A stretch of 64,000 bases of DNA from CAMAVH01 sp036500145. GTDB lineage: Bacteria; Pseudomonadota; Alphaproteobacteria; SMXQ01. The position numbers and the translations under genes are program-made. Positions 41,835-49,176 of this stretch are shown here, piece after piece. Under the pieces are notes generated by a model that saw only the letters and a list, made by a program, of their open reading frames with translations, had not been told where the DNA came from and did not search any database. Location of the stretch: contig DASYCO010000077.1 in assembly GCA_036500145.1 (NCBI GenBank), positions 62,001-126,000 on the forward strand, written 5' to 3'. Positions within the stretch are counted from its first letter, which is position 1. Every line of letters begins with the position of its first letter.

Positions 41835-43426
41835 ACAGATACCCCCGTCAGGAGCGCGGCGTTCCGCTTGCGTTCCGGCGGGGGTATGACCTCGAACAGG
41901 CCGGCCAGCTGGCCCTTCAGTTCTATGTCCATTTGGCGGCTCTCCGGACGTGGGTGGAGGTTGATCCGGTCCACGAGCTGGCGGACATAGGCCACCGCCT
42001 CCTGCCGCCCTACGACATCCCCGTTGAGCCTCTGGATCATGTCTGAAACACGCTGGCGGTAAATGCCGGCGATCCTGGGATGCAGCTCTACGACCTCCCG
42101 ACCGGCGCCGGCACCCTGCGCCACATCGAGCTCGGCCTTGCGCCGCTCCATGTCGGAAAGCTTGGTCCGTACAGCAGGGGAATCGGTGCCGTCGAGGATG
42201 GCGGCCACGGCCCGGTCGATCTTGGCCGTAAGATCCCGCAGCTCGCCCGCCACCTGGTCTTTGCGGTTCTCGCTCGCCGCCCGCAGGCGCTTCATCTCCT
42301 TGCGGTATTCCTCCACGGCGGCCGCGACGACGTCGGGGGCGGCCAGGCTCTCCTGCAGGCCGTCGAGGACGCGATGCTCCAGCTCTTCCGTCCGGATCGA
42401 CCGGCCGTTCTCGCAGGTGCCGTGGTAACGGTTGCCGCTGCAGTTGAGCCGGCCGAGGCTCTTGGACGTGAAGGGCTTGCCGCACCATCCACAGAAGACC
42501 AGGCCCGACAGCAGGCCCTTCGGCCGGCGGAACTTGCCGGTCGACAGCGTGGCGCCGCGCTTGTCGATCACGGCTTGCGCCGCCGACCAGTCCTCAGCCG
42601 CCACGATGCGCAGCTCTGGCACGTCGGCGACGATCCATTCTGCCTTCGGATTGAGCCGCGCGACGCGCCGTCCAGTCTCGGGGTCTTTACTGAAGGTCTG
42701 GCGGTTGTAGGTCAGACGGCCGACATAGACCTCATTGTGCAGAATCCCAGTCCCGCGCGCGCGGCTTCCTGAAATCATGTTCTGCGCCCATGGCCTTCCA
42801 CCGGGGCCCGACACGCCTTGCCGGTTGAGGGTCATGGCGATCTCGCGCGTCGTCATGCCGCCGGCGTAGTCGCGGACGATCCGGCGCACGATGTCGGCCT
42901 CTACCTGGTCGACCGCCCGCAGGCCGCGGCGCGGCTCACCCTTGGCGTCCAGCTCATGCTTCACCCGGTAGCCATAGGCGATGCCGGCGACGGCTAGGCC
43001 CTCGACGGCACGGCCGCTCTGGCCGCGCTTGATCTTGAAGCGCAGTCCCTTCAGGTAGCCGGCGTTCATCGTGCCCTTGAAGCCGACGGTCATCTCGTTG
43101 ACCTCGCCCTCCTCGAGCGTGATCAGCGGGATGCGCAGATGCGTTAGCCGATCGTAGAGCAGGACCGTGTCAGCCTGGCCGCGCGAGAGGCGATCGAGCG
43201 CTTCCGAAAGAACGACGTCGAACCTGCCTTCGCGCGCCGCGGCCATCAGGCCTTGGAAGCCTGGGCGGTTGATCGTGGAGGCGCCGCTGATGGCGTAGTC
43301 GGAGAACTCGTCGACGACGGTGCCGCCGAGCGCCGTTACCTTCTCGCGGCAGAGGCGGAGCTGGTCTTCGACGGAGCGTTCGCTCTGGCGGTCGCTCGAA
43401 TATCGGGCATAGAGGGCGTAGCGCAT
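41813..43426 (-). CDS. Large serine recombinase (phage integrase)
   Basis: A 537-residue site-specific recombinase. The N-terminal resolvase domain (about 1-145) has the nucleophile in YARYSSDRQSERS and the Arg-bearing DRLSRGQADT; a recombinase domain follows (about 165-280), then a zinc ribbon with FCGWCGKPF and later Cys residues (CSGNRYHGTC), and a coiled-coil region (about 365-450) that controls directionality in this family. The last seven residues and the stop are encoded by the antisense of the tRNA-Met 3' end. A recombination directionality factor should be nearby but I cannot identify it. Confidence 0.95.
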   Translation of the reverse strand: MRYALYARYSSDRQSERSVEDQLRLCREKVTALGGTVVDEFSDYAISGASTINRPGFQGLMAAAREGRFDVVLSEALDRLSRGQADTVLLYDRLTHLRIPLITLEEGEVNEMTVGFKGTMNAGYLKGLRFKIKRGQSGRAVEGLAVAGIAYGYRVKHELDAKGEPRRGLRAVDQVEADIVRRIVRDYAGGMTTREIAMTLNRQGVSGPGGRPWAQNMISGSRARGTGILHNEVYVGRLTYNRQTFSKDPETGRRVARLNPKAEWIVADVPELRIVAAEDWSAAQAVIDKRGATLSTGKFRRPKGLLSGLVFCGWCGKPFTSKSLGRLNCSGNRYHGTCENGRSIRTEELEHRVLDGLQESLAAPDVVAAAVEEYRKEMKRLRAASENRKDQVAGELRDLTAKIDRAVAAILDGTDSPAVRTKLSDMERRKAELDVAQGAGAGREVVELHPRIAGIYRQRVSDMIQRLNGDVVGRQEAVAYVRQLVDRINLHPRPESRQMDIELKGQLAGLFEVIPPPERKRNAALLTGVSVGSGGGI

Positions 43427-43575
43427 GGCGGGCGATCCGCTGTTGGTGGGGCAACGGCGACGGGGAGTTCGGCCGCATAGTGCTCGCGCGCCAGCTGCCG
43501 CGCAAGGACGCGCGCCAGGCCCAGCACGGCGTCACGGCCGAGCTGAGGGGGCTGACCTGGCGCGCGGGGCTTCAT
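43336..43575 (-). CDS. Small helical phage protein beside the recombinase
   Basis: From ATG 43575 the frame gives a 79-residue protein beginning with a basic leader and an amphipathic helix (LGRDAVLGLARVLARQLARE), then a proline-rich stretch. Its end overlaps the recombinase start by 91 bases. Similar short helical proteins are often found just before serine recombinases in alphaproteobacterial phages (from memory), which makes it a candidate recombination directionality factor. This is inference from position and size; the long overlap lowers confidence. Confidence 0.4.
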   Translation of the reverse strand: MKPRAPGQPPQLGRDAVLGLARVLARQLAREHYAAELPVAVAPPTADRPPCATPSMPDIRATARANAPSKTSSASAARR

Positions 43576-43576
43576 A

Positions 43577-44050
43577 TCAGGAAGAGCCCTTGTTGCCGAT
43601 CTTGGTGTCGAGGGCCGCGAGATAGGCATCGACCGCGCGTGTCAGGCTTCCGCGCGGATTTTCTCCACGTCCGAACTTCCAATTAACCGCAGCGTCCACC
43701 ACCGCCATGATCTCGTCTCCGCTGGAAGGCGAGAGGGCGCGCCGCAGCTTCAGCCAGTCGTAATCCGTTAGGTGGCCGGTGCTGATCGTCACGTCGCCGT
43801 TGTCGTTGAAAACGCAGGCGTCAAATGGGCGCAGCGCGACTTCAAGCGCCGCGATCCTGCCTTGCGCCGCGTCGGTGGTGCGGAGAGCATCATTGATGGC
43901 GCGAACGATATCTGATGCGCGGGCGTTGCCGAGCAATCGCGCGTCTCCCACCCAAGCCATGGCGCAGGCCCGAACGTAGGCCAGCACCGTCTGCCAATCG
44001 GCGTCATCTGGGCGAGGCTTCAGCCCCGCGTGGCTCGTGTCAGTGGTCAT
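43577..44050 (-). CDS. Hypothetical phage protein
   Basis: A 157-residue soluble protein from ATG 44050 (an upstream Met at 44065 would overlap the preceding gene). It has no signal or membrane segment. The middle contains a helical region with a run of Ala/Arg/Asp, then ISTGHLTDYDWLKLRRAL and VVDAAVNWKFGRGENPRGSL. I do not recognise the family. It lies in the leftward operon immediately after the small membrane protein. Confidence 0.6.
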   Translation of the reverse strand: MTTDTSHAGLKPRPDDADWQTVLAYVRACAMAWVGDARLLGNARASDIVRAINDALRTTDAAQGRIAALEVALRPFDACVFNDNGDVTISTGHLTDYDWLKLRRALSPSSGDEIMAVVDAAVNWKFGRGENPRGSLTRAVDAYLAALDTKIGNKGSS

Positions 44051-44054
44051 GGCT

Positions 44055-44246
44055 TCAAACCCCATCCAGCGTCATGGCGTAGATCATGAAGGCGACCAGA
44101 GCGGCCACCACCATGCCGGCCACGACGGCCAGCATCCAGGCGCCGGCTGGGATGAAGATCCACAGCAGCAGGCTGACGACGAGGCCGAGGATCGCGCCGA
44201 GGAAACCCACGGCGAGATAGAAGATGGGCATCAGGTCGATGTTCAT
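44055..44246 (-). CDS. Small phage membrane protein
   Basis: From ATG 44246, behind AAGGA, this 63-residue protein is two transmembrane helices (about 8-30 and 35-57) with a short turn between, and almost no soluble part. It could be a superinfection-exclusion or small holin-like protein, but leftward lysogeny-side location fits exclusion better than lysis. Function is not assignable. Confidence 0.6.
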   Translation of the reverse strand: MNIDLMPIFYLAVGFLGAILGLVVSLLLWIFIPAGAWMLAVVAGMVVAALVAFMIYAMTLDGV

Positions 44247-44247
44247 A

Positions 44248-44505
44248 TCACGCATCCTTAGGCCTCTCGCCGCAGGTCAGCATGATCGGTGGATGCGTGA
44301 CGCCGAGCAGGCGGACATGGATCGGCGCGCCGGCGATCAGGGCGGCCAGCTCGTCGGGCGTCGGAAACCAGGCCGTCACCATCGACGGCGTGCGGGGGCC
44401 GTTGACGGGGCAGTCGATTTGTTCGTCCCGCAGCGGCAGGCCGAAGTAGCCCTGCGACTGGCCGATGACGCGCGTGGCGTTGGCGATGCGCCCTATCTCC
44501 ATCAT
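44248..44505 (-). CDS. Conserved small phage protein
   Basis: An 85-residue protein with the block GQSQGYFGLPLRDE, then MVTAWFPTPDELAALIAGAPIHVRLLG and HPPIMLTCGE. Proteins of this pattern recur in siphophages of alphaproteobacteria as uncharacterised genes (from memory). Its start overlaps the ParB-like gene's stop by four bases (ATGA). Confidence 0.7.
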   Translation of the reverse strand: MMEIGRIANATRVIGQSQGYFGLPLRDEQIDCPVNGPRTPSMVTAWFPTPDELAALIAGAPIHVRLLGVTHPPIMLTCGERPKDA

Positions 44506-45671
44506 TCCACCTCAGCCGGCTCGGCGGCATCGTCCTCGACTTCCCGCGCAGCGCTGCTGCGCGCGGCCTCGAGCTGCCTGTCGACCACGTCGCTGCGGAT
44601 GTAGGTCGCCTCCATGGCGTCCTGGAAGTTCCACAGCTTGACCTCGGACGGCGTCAGGCTGTCGCCTTCGCTGCCCCAGGTGACGCTGACGAACTCCAGC
44701 GGCACGTCCTTCAGCGCCTTGTGATGGTGATGCAGCTGTCGCGGCTGGGCGCTCGGCAGGGTGCCGGTGAAGCCGCGCACGCTGTGCGTCGATCGCGTCG
44801 CGCCGGCGGCCGTCTTGCCGCCGCCGGCGATCGTCACCTTCGCGTCCGCCATGTTCGCCGCCCTCGGCTGCTGCAGATGCTCGCGCGCCTGGGTGAAGCT
44901 GATCTGCCCCTTGCGCAGCTGTTCCTTCATGTCGTCGGGCAGCTCGGTGGCGATCCGGCGATGCTGCTGCACGAAGCCGACCTTCTTCCTGATCAGCGCG
45001 GACAGGCTCTTGTTGTCCCATATCTCGGTGTCGGTCTTGGCCAGGTTCTCCAGCCATTCGCCGATCTCCAGCGGGGTCAAGTCCTCACGATGGATGTTCT
45101 CGGCGAGGGCGATGACGGCCGCACGCTGGTCGTTGGCCTCGATCACCTTGCAGGCCATCAGGGCGCCCTGGGGCCAGCGCTTCTGCTCGACGAGCAGATG
45201 CGCGGCGCGGATGCGGCGCTCGCCGGCGAGCAGCTCGACCATCGGGCGGCCGTCGTGCGTGCCGCCGCCGGTGGCGCGGACGACGAGGTTTTGCAGCTGG
45301 CCGTCGGCGAACATCTCGTCGGCCAGGCTGGCGATGCCTTCGGCGTCGAAATGCTTGCGCGGATTCAGGCTGTCGGGTCCGCCGAAGTAGATCTGGTCGA
45401 GCGCGAAATATTCGCCGCTGCCTGTCGCGTCGGCTGCCGGCGGCTGCTCGATCTCCAGCAGCCACCACAGCGGCTTGCCGAGCACCGGCGCCAGCTTGCG
45501 GTAGGTGTCGAGCTGCGGCTGGCCGCCGGCCATGATCAGCGACACCTGGCCGTTGGCGATGGCGGCGTCGCGCTCGATGGCGCGGCCGGACTTGCCGCCG
45601 TTCTGCGCCGCCTGGATGGCGCTTTGCAGGTTCGAGGCTGTCTCGTCGGGCTGGGCAGTCGTGGGCACCAT
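44502..45671 (-). CDS. ParB/Spo0J-like nuclease-domain phage protein
   Basis: Starting at ATG 45671 behind CTGGAG, the product has 389 residues. A helical N-terminal part is followed by a ParB/Sulfiredoxin fold (about 130-230) with GIASLADEMFADGQLQNLVV, the LLAGERRIRAAHLL signature and ALAENIHREDLTPLEIGEWL, then a helix-turn-helix-like region (LSALIRKKVGFVQQHRRIATEL) and a variable tail. Phage ParB-like proteins act in partition, recombination or modification; with no ParA nearby, partition is unlikely. Confidence 0.82.
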   Translation of the reverse strand: MVPTTAQPDETASNLQSAIQAAQNGGKSGRAIERDAAIANGQVSLIMAGGQPQLDTYRKLAPVLGKPLWWLLEIEQPPAADATGSGEYFALDQIYFGGPDSLNPRKHFDAEGIASLADEMFADGQLQNLVVRATGGGTHDGRPMVELLAGERRIRAAHLLVEQKRWPQGALMACKVIEANDQRAAVIALAENIHREDLTPLEIGEWLENLAKTDTEIWDNKSLSALIRKKVGFVQQHRRIATELPDDMKEQLRKGQISFTQAREHLQQPRAANMADAKVTIAGGGKTAAGATRSTHSVRGFTGTLPSAQPRQLHHHHKALKDVPLEFVSVTWGSEGDSLTPSEVKLWNFQDAMEATYIRSDVVDRQLEAARSSAAREVEDDAAEPAEVE

Positions 45672-45706
45672 GGTCGTCTCCAGGGGATCGTCTGTGGGAG
45701 GAGGGG

Positions 45707-45780
45707 CGCCGCCGGGCGGATGGGGGGAAACGCCCGGCGGCGGGGGTCGGTCGGCCAGAACCGGGGGGCTTCGGCCGACC
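45707..45780 (-). promoter_or_regulatory. Two GC-rich hairpins between the DUF2303 and ParB-like genes
   Basis: CGCCGCCGGGCG (45707-45718) pairs perfectly with 45731-45742, and GGTCGGCC (45749-45756) with 45773-45780. They fill most of the 119-base gap after the DUF2303 stop and are transcribed leftward. Without a T-run they are not standard terminators; transcript protection, processing or attenuation between the two genes is possible. Confidence 0.5.
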
Positions 45781-45790
45781 GGGGGAAGCG

Positions 45791-46873
45791 CTAGGCCGAC
45801 ATCTCCGGCGCGCCGAGGTAGAGCGGCAGCTTGGTTTCGTCGACGACCTGCTTGCAGGTTTGCTTGAAGGCATGGTCGAAGGCCTTGTCGTGTCGGTAGA
45901 GCTCGAAGAACCAGATGATCTGCGGACCGTCCTTGCGATAGCGCAGTCGCACGGCGATGCGGTAGCGCGGGCCGTCCAGGAAGATCGGGATGGCGATCAG
46001 GAACAGGTTGGGCACCTTGAGCTTGGCGCCGGTCGCGTCCTTGTGCTCGCTGGCGAAGATGAACTGCGTCTCGCCGCTTTGCAGCATCTCGGCGTTGGTC
46101 ACGGTTTCCGAGACATGGACGGTGAGGCCGCGCGACAGTTCCATCAGCCGCTGCGGGCTGGCGAAGCTGCCGCCGATGGTGCGCACAAGGTAGGCGAGCT
46201 CTTCGTCCGGCGTGCGGTCGCCGAAGTCGCCGCCGGCGGTGGCGGCGGCGATCTCCTCGCCCTCGCGATAGGCGATCCCGGGCGGCGCGAAGATCACGTC
46301 GGCGATGCGGTCCTCGATGAACTTGGCGAAGTCGCCCTGGCTCATGGACTTGGCGTTCTGGCCATTCCACTCCTTCCACTCGTCGGACAGCGGATTGGGG
46401 TAATGGGCGCGGTGCTTGCCGAAGCGCGGCGCTCCGGCCGGGCCGGGACGGTTGTAGTCGTACACGGCGGTGATCGACGGCCGGTTGCGATCCTGGCAGG
46501 CGAAGACGACGCTGTGCTCGTCCTTGAAGGCTTTGACGTGTTCAATCAGGCTGTCGAGGTTCGTGAAGCTGGCCGAGCCGACCTTGCGCTCGGGCGCCTG
46601 GCGGTACTCGTCGATGAACGGCTTGGCGCTCTTCAGGGTCTTGCCCTCAGGCATGATCAGCACCGGCACCGCGTCGCCGGCCACCTTACGCGGCAGGGTG
46701 GCGATCTGGGCGCCGCCGAGCTTCTCGACGTACTCGGTGACTTCGCCGAATCCGGAGAGGTGGGTGGCCTGGGGCGCGGCAATGCAGGAAAGCGCGGCCG
46801 CGCCGGACGGGCTGTCGTCGGGGGTGGGGGTGGCGGCTGTCTTGGTGGTCTTGGTCATGGACGGGTCTTTCAT
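45791..46873 (-). CDS. DUF2303 (YfdQ-like) phage protein
   Basis: A 360-residue soluble protein matching DUF2303, found in many prophages including E. coli YfdQ. Recognisable stretches are SFTNLDSLIEHVKAF, RPSITAVYDYN, the HRAHYPNPLSDEWKEW block with SQGDFAKFIEDRI, and a C-terminal beta-rich region with IIWFFELYRHD. Function is unknown; association with early or recombination regions is typical. The Met at 46858 is an equally plausible start, as neither has a clear ribosome binding site. Confidence 0.85.
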   Translation of the reverse strand: MKDPSMTKTTKTAATPTPDDSPSGAAALSCIAAPQATHLSGFGEVTEYVEKLGGAQIATLPRKVAGDAVPVLIMPEGKTLKSAKPFIDEYRQAPERKVGSASFTNLDSLIEHVKAFKDEHSVVFACQDRNRPSITAVYDYNRPGPAGAPRFGKHRAHYPNPLSDEWKEWNGQNAKSMSQGDFAKFIEDRIADVIFAPPGIAYREGEEIAAATAGGDFGDRTPDEELAYLVRTIGGSFASPQRLMELSRGLTVHVSETVTNAEMLQSGETQFIFASEHKDATGAKLKVPNLFLIAIPIFLDGPRYRIAVRLRYRKDGPQIIWFFELYRHDKAFDHAFKQTCKQVVDETKLPLYLGAPEMSA

Positions 46874-46930
46874 GCTGCCGGACTTGTGCCGGCGGTTGGG
46901 GAGAACGCGAGGCGGGGACGGATGGGCGGG

Positions 46931-47296
46931 CTAGGTGGCGATGGGCTTGTCCAGGCGCTTGCCCTGCGGATCCCACATCGTCATCTGGCGCGGGTTCTGG
47001 CCGACGAAGCTGCCGTCTTTGAGCGACCACATGATCGAGCGCCCGCGCGGCGTGCGTGGCAGCGACGTGTCGACCGCGGCGACGATCTCGTAGAGGTTGT
47101 CCTTGAGCTTGAAGTCGAGCTTCAGCGACAGCCGGCCTTTGGCGGCGCCGCCGTAAGCCATCACGTGGTCGGTGAGCTCTCGGGCGATCTTGCGCAGCTG
47201 CTCGGTCAGCTCGGCATGCAGCTCGCCGTCTTCGCAGCCGACGATGAAGTCGGCGAAGGTCGTCTTGTCGGGGGGGGCTTCGTTGGGAATCGACAT
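46931..47296 (-). CDS. Hypothetical phage protein
   Basis: A 121-residue protein with an acidic N-terminal helix region (FADFIVGCEDGELHAELTEQ), a beta-rich middle (RLSLKLDFKLKDNLYEIVAAV) and a polar C-terminus. No membrane segments. The pattern recurs next to DUF2303 genes in related phages, in my recollection, but the role is unknown. Confidence 0.7.
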   Translation of the reverse strand: MSIPNEAPPDKTTFADFIVGCEDGELHAELTEQLRKIARELTDHVMAYGGAAKGRLSLKLDFKLKDNLYEIVAAVDTSLPRTPRGRSIMWSLKDGSFVGQNPRQMTMWDPQGKRLDKPIAT

Positions 47297-47322
47297 GATG
47301 GTCCTTGGCTTGGTGGTGAAGC

Positions 47323-47688
47323 TCAGGCGGCGGGGCCGCTATGGTCGGGATGGGTTGCGTTCATGCGCGCGGGCAGCCAATGCGGCATGTCGGCGCACCG
47401 CCGGATGAGCGAGAGTTGGAAGCCTTCGAAGCTGGCCCGCCAGGGCTGGCCCTTCTTGCCTTCGATGAACAGCACGTCACAGCGCTGGCCGCCGTCGTCC
47501 GTTCGCTCGATCGAGATGACCGTGCCGCGCCGCTGCGCGCCGATCACGAGCACGATGTCGCGCGGCGCATAGCTGTGCATGATGCGCAGCGTCTCCGGCA
47601 CTGCCGGCAATCCGCGCGCCTTGCGGGCGTCGGCCAGGCGAACCAGGTTCACGTGCGGTGGGGTGGTGTCGAGGGCAAGCACGGTCAT
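47323..47688 (-). CDS. Hypothetical phage protein
   Basis: A 121-residue protein starting at ATG 47688, nine bases after a perfect AGGAGG. It has an N-terminal LALDTTPPHVNLVRLADARKARG region, then a beta-rich core (APRDIVLVIGAQRRGTVISIE, VLFIEGKKGQPWRASFEGF). I do not recognise the fold. Its start overlaps the stop of the 51-residue membrane protein by one base, so the two are likely translationally coupled. Confidence 0.72.
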   Translation of the reverse strand: MTVLALDTTPPHVNLVRLADARKARGLPAVPETLRIMHSYAPRDIVLVIGAQRRGTVISIERTDDGGQRCDVLFIEGKKGQPWRASFEGFQLSLIRRCADMPHWLPARMNATHPDHSGPAA

Positions 47689-47843
47689 CACAAACCTCCT
47701 ACGGATGCGCGGATGAGCCCGGCGCCGGCGGCGGCGAGCAGGATGACGGCGGCGGTGACGCCGAGAGACGCACAGAGGACGCGGCCCGCCAGCGGCATGC
47801 CGAGCCGTCGGTCGAGGTAAGGGGTGCGGCGATGGAAGATCAT
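47688..47843 (-). CDS. 51-residue single-pass membrane protein
   Basis: A short frame from ATG 47843 to TGA 47688 encodes 51 residues: a basic N-terminus (MIFHRRTPYLDRRLG) and one hydrophobic helix (about 22-44, Leu/Ala/Val/Gly). Its start overlaps the upstream gene's stop (ATGA) and its stop overlaps the downstream start (TGATG). That contiguity on both sides is the main evidence that it is real, together with the positive-inside layout. Confidence 0.6.
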   Translation of the reverse strand: MIFHRRTPYLDRRLGMPLAGRVLCASLGVTAAVILLAAAGAGLIRASVGGL

Positions 47844-48121
47844 GCGCGGCCCTCAGCCTTGGCGATGGCGGCGCGCGCTTGGTCGAAAACGTCGGTCTTC
47901 CGGTCCGCAACCGCTACGACGGCCTTCAGCGCGTCCAGAAGATCGGGCGCGGCGGCGATGAGGCGGGCGTTGGCTTCCGTGGCGTTATCGTGGCCGGGAT
48001 GCACAATCGCCACCACATATCTGCTCCCTTCTTCATTGGGCGCGCCCCGAACGAAGGTTTCGAATGGATTCTTATGTTCGATGGCCCAAGGCCCCGGCGT
48101 GTGCTTGCTGACTTCGGCCAT
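47840..48121 (-). CDS. Small conserved phage protein (HTPGPW type)
   Basis: A 93-residue protein with the widespread phage signature KHTPGPW at the N-terminus and ANARLIAAAPDLLDALKAV in the middle. Genes of this type are common in temperate phages and remain uncharacterised. The frame is open further upstream, but the conserved sequence begins at ATG 48121. Confidence 0.8.
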   Translation of the reverse strand: MAEVSKHTPGPWAIEHKNPFETFVRGAPNEEGSRYVVAIVHPGHDNATEANARLIAAAPDLLDALKAVVAVADRKTDVFDQARAAIAKAEGRA

Positions 48122-48123
48122 GA

Positions 48124-48384
48124 TCAGCCCACCCCCTGGCGGATGCTGGCGCAGATGGCGTCGAGCCGTAGGCGCACGACGTCGGCCACGGCGATCAGCA
48201 TCCGCTCGCCTTCTGCGCGCTCGATGCCGATGGCGTCGGCCAGATCTTGCGCGGAGGTCGCGAGGCCTGCGAGCGTGCGGGTCGTGACGACGGCGCTGGC
48301 GGCGGCGAGGTCGTCGCGCGCGGCGCTGTTGTGGCCGGCGCACTTGTCCAATTGCGGATAGCGCCCGTGGGTCAGCTGGGCCAT
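48124..48384 (-). CDS. Hypothetical phage protein
   Basis: An 86-residue mostly helical soluble protein, with no recognisable motif. It is part of the leftward operon: three bases after the preceding gene and two bases before the next start. One cysteine, no membrane segment. Confidence 0.55.
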   Translation of the reverse strand: MAQLTHGRYPQLDKCAGHNSAARDDLAAASAVVTTRTLAGLATSAQDLADAIGIERAEGERMLIAVADVVRLRLDAICASIRQGVG

Positions 48385-48387
48385 GGC

Positions 48388-48624
48388 TCAGGCCCTCCCG
48401 CTCTGGCCGCCGCGCACGGCGTGCGCGGAGCTGTCGGCCTGGGCGATGGCGGCATAGCCGGGGCGTTCCAGCTCGCCGGTATGCACGGCGATCAGGGCGG
48501 CGAGCGTCGTCGCCATGAGCAGGAGGATGGTTTCCCAGCGCGGCTGGTCGGGCCGGCCCGTGTCGCTCAGCGGCCTAAACGCGGCCTGCGACGAAGTGAG
48601 GGGAAACGCTGAACGGGTGTGCAT
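48388..48624 (-). CDS. Small phage protein with a hydrophobic helix, first gene of the leftward operon
   Basis: From ATG 48624, with GGAGAG just upstream, the frame gives 78 residues. A polar N-terminus is followed by a hydrophobic helix (about 33-49, TILLLMATTLAALIAV) and a polar tail. It is the first gene downstream of the leftward operator-promoter, so it should be expressed when the repressor is removed. Function unknown. Confidence 0.55.
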   Translation of the reverse strand: MHTRSAFPLTSSQAAFRPLSDTGRPDQPRWETILLLMATTLAALIAVHTGELERPGYAAIAQADSSAHAVRGGQSGRA

Positions 48625-48666
48625 CGCACTCTCCATGGCGCCGGAGGAACCGGCTGATGGAGAGGG

Positions 48667-48725
48667 ACGCTAGTGCGGATAAAAATCCGCGTCAATAGAA
48701 AATGCGGATAAATATCCGCATTTTC
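48667..48725 (-). promoter_or_regulatory. Leftward phage promoter with operators O1 and O2
   Basis: On the minus strand TTGACG (48695-48690) and TAGCGT (48672-48667) are 17 bases apart. Operator O1 (GCGGAT-AAAA-ATCCGC, 48675-48690) fills the spacer exactly, so a bound repressor would block polymerase. O2 (48704-48719) is the centre of a 28-base palindrome (arms 48698-48710 and 48713-48725, 13 bases each) that ends at the stop codon of the secreted-protein gene and could also act as a transcript-ending hairpin. Confidence 0.75.
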
Positions 48726-49174
48726 TACCGGATGGATTTCTCACAATCCTGGGCGAGCGGAGAGAAGTCCGCAAATGTCGCCTGGCTCTGGCGGGAAGTC
48801 TTAGGAAACTGAGTCCATTCCACGGCAAGGCTGCCGCCCTGCTTGAGTGCTGCCAGGATTTTCGCGGAAGTCGCGTAGTCGAACAGGTCTTGCTTGGTCT
48901 GGTATCTTTGGCCGTTGATCAGCAGGAACGACATCGAGCCCGGCGAATTGTTGCCGCCGATGATTACGCGCCATTGCGGATCCATGTTGGGGGCTTTCAG
49001 CCGAACGGCGGTGATCGAGATGACTTGGTCGATCATTCCGTAGATGAGGCAAGTCTCTCGCCCAGATGCTGGGCTGGTCGTGTTCTTGGTGCTCCATTGA
49101 ACGGCGCTGTCAGCCAGCGCGGGCGCAGAGAGCAGGGTGGCCAGGCTGATGACGGCCGAGAACCCCTGGATCAT
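48725..49174 (-). CDS. Secreted protein in the repressor operon, candidate lysogenic conversion gene
   Basis: From ATG 49174, eight bases after AGGAGG, the 149-residue product has a clear signal peptide (MIQGFSAVISLATLLSAPALA) and a mature domain of about 125 residues with two Cys (ETCLIYG, AQDCEKS) that could form a disulfide. The layout vaguely resembles IalB-type periplasmic proteins, but I would not assign it. It starts where the repressor gene ends, in the same direction, so it should be made in the lysogen and act on the host envelope. Confidence 0.75.
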   Translation of the reverse strand: MIQGFSAVISLATLLSAPALADSAVQWSTKNTTSPASGRETCLIYGMIDQVISITAVRLKAPNMDPQWRVIIGGNNSPGSMSFLLINGQRYQTKQDLFDYATSAKILAALKQGGSLAVEWTQFPKTSRQSQATFADFSPLAQDCEKSIR

Positions 49175-49176
49175 GT

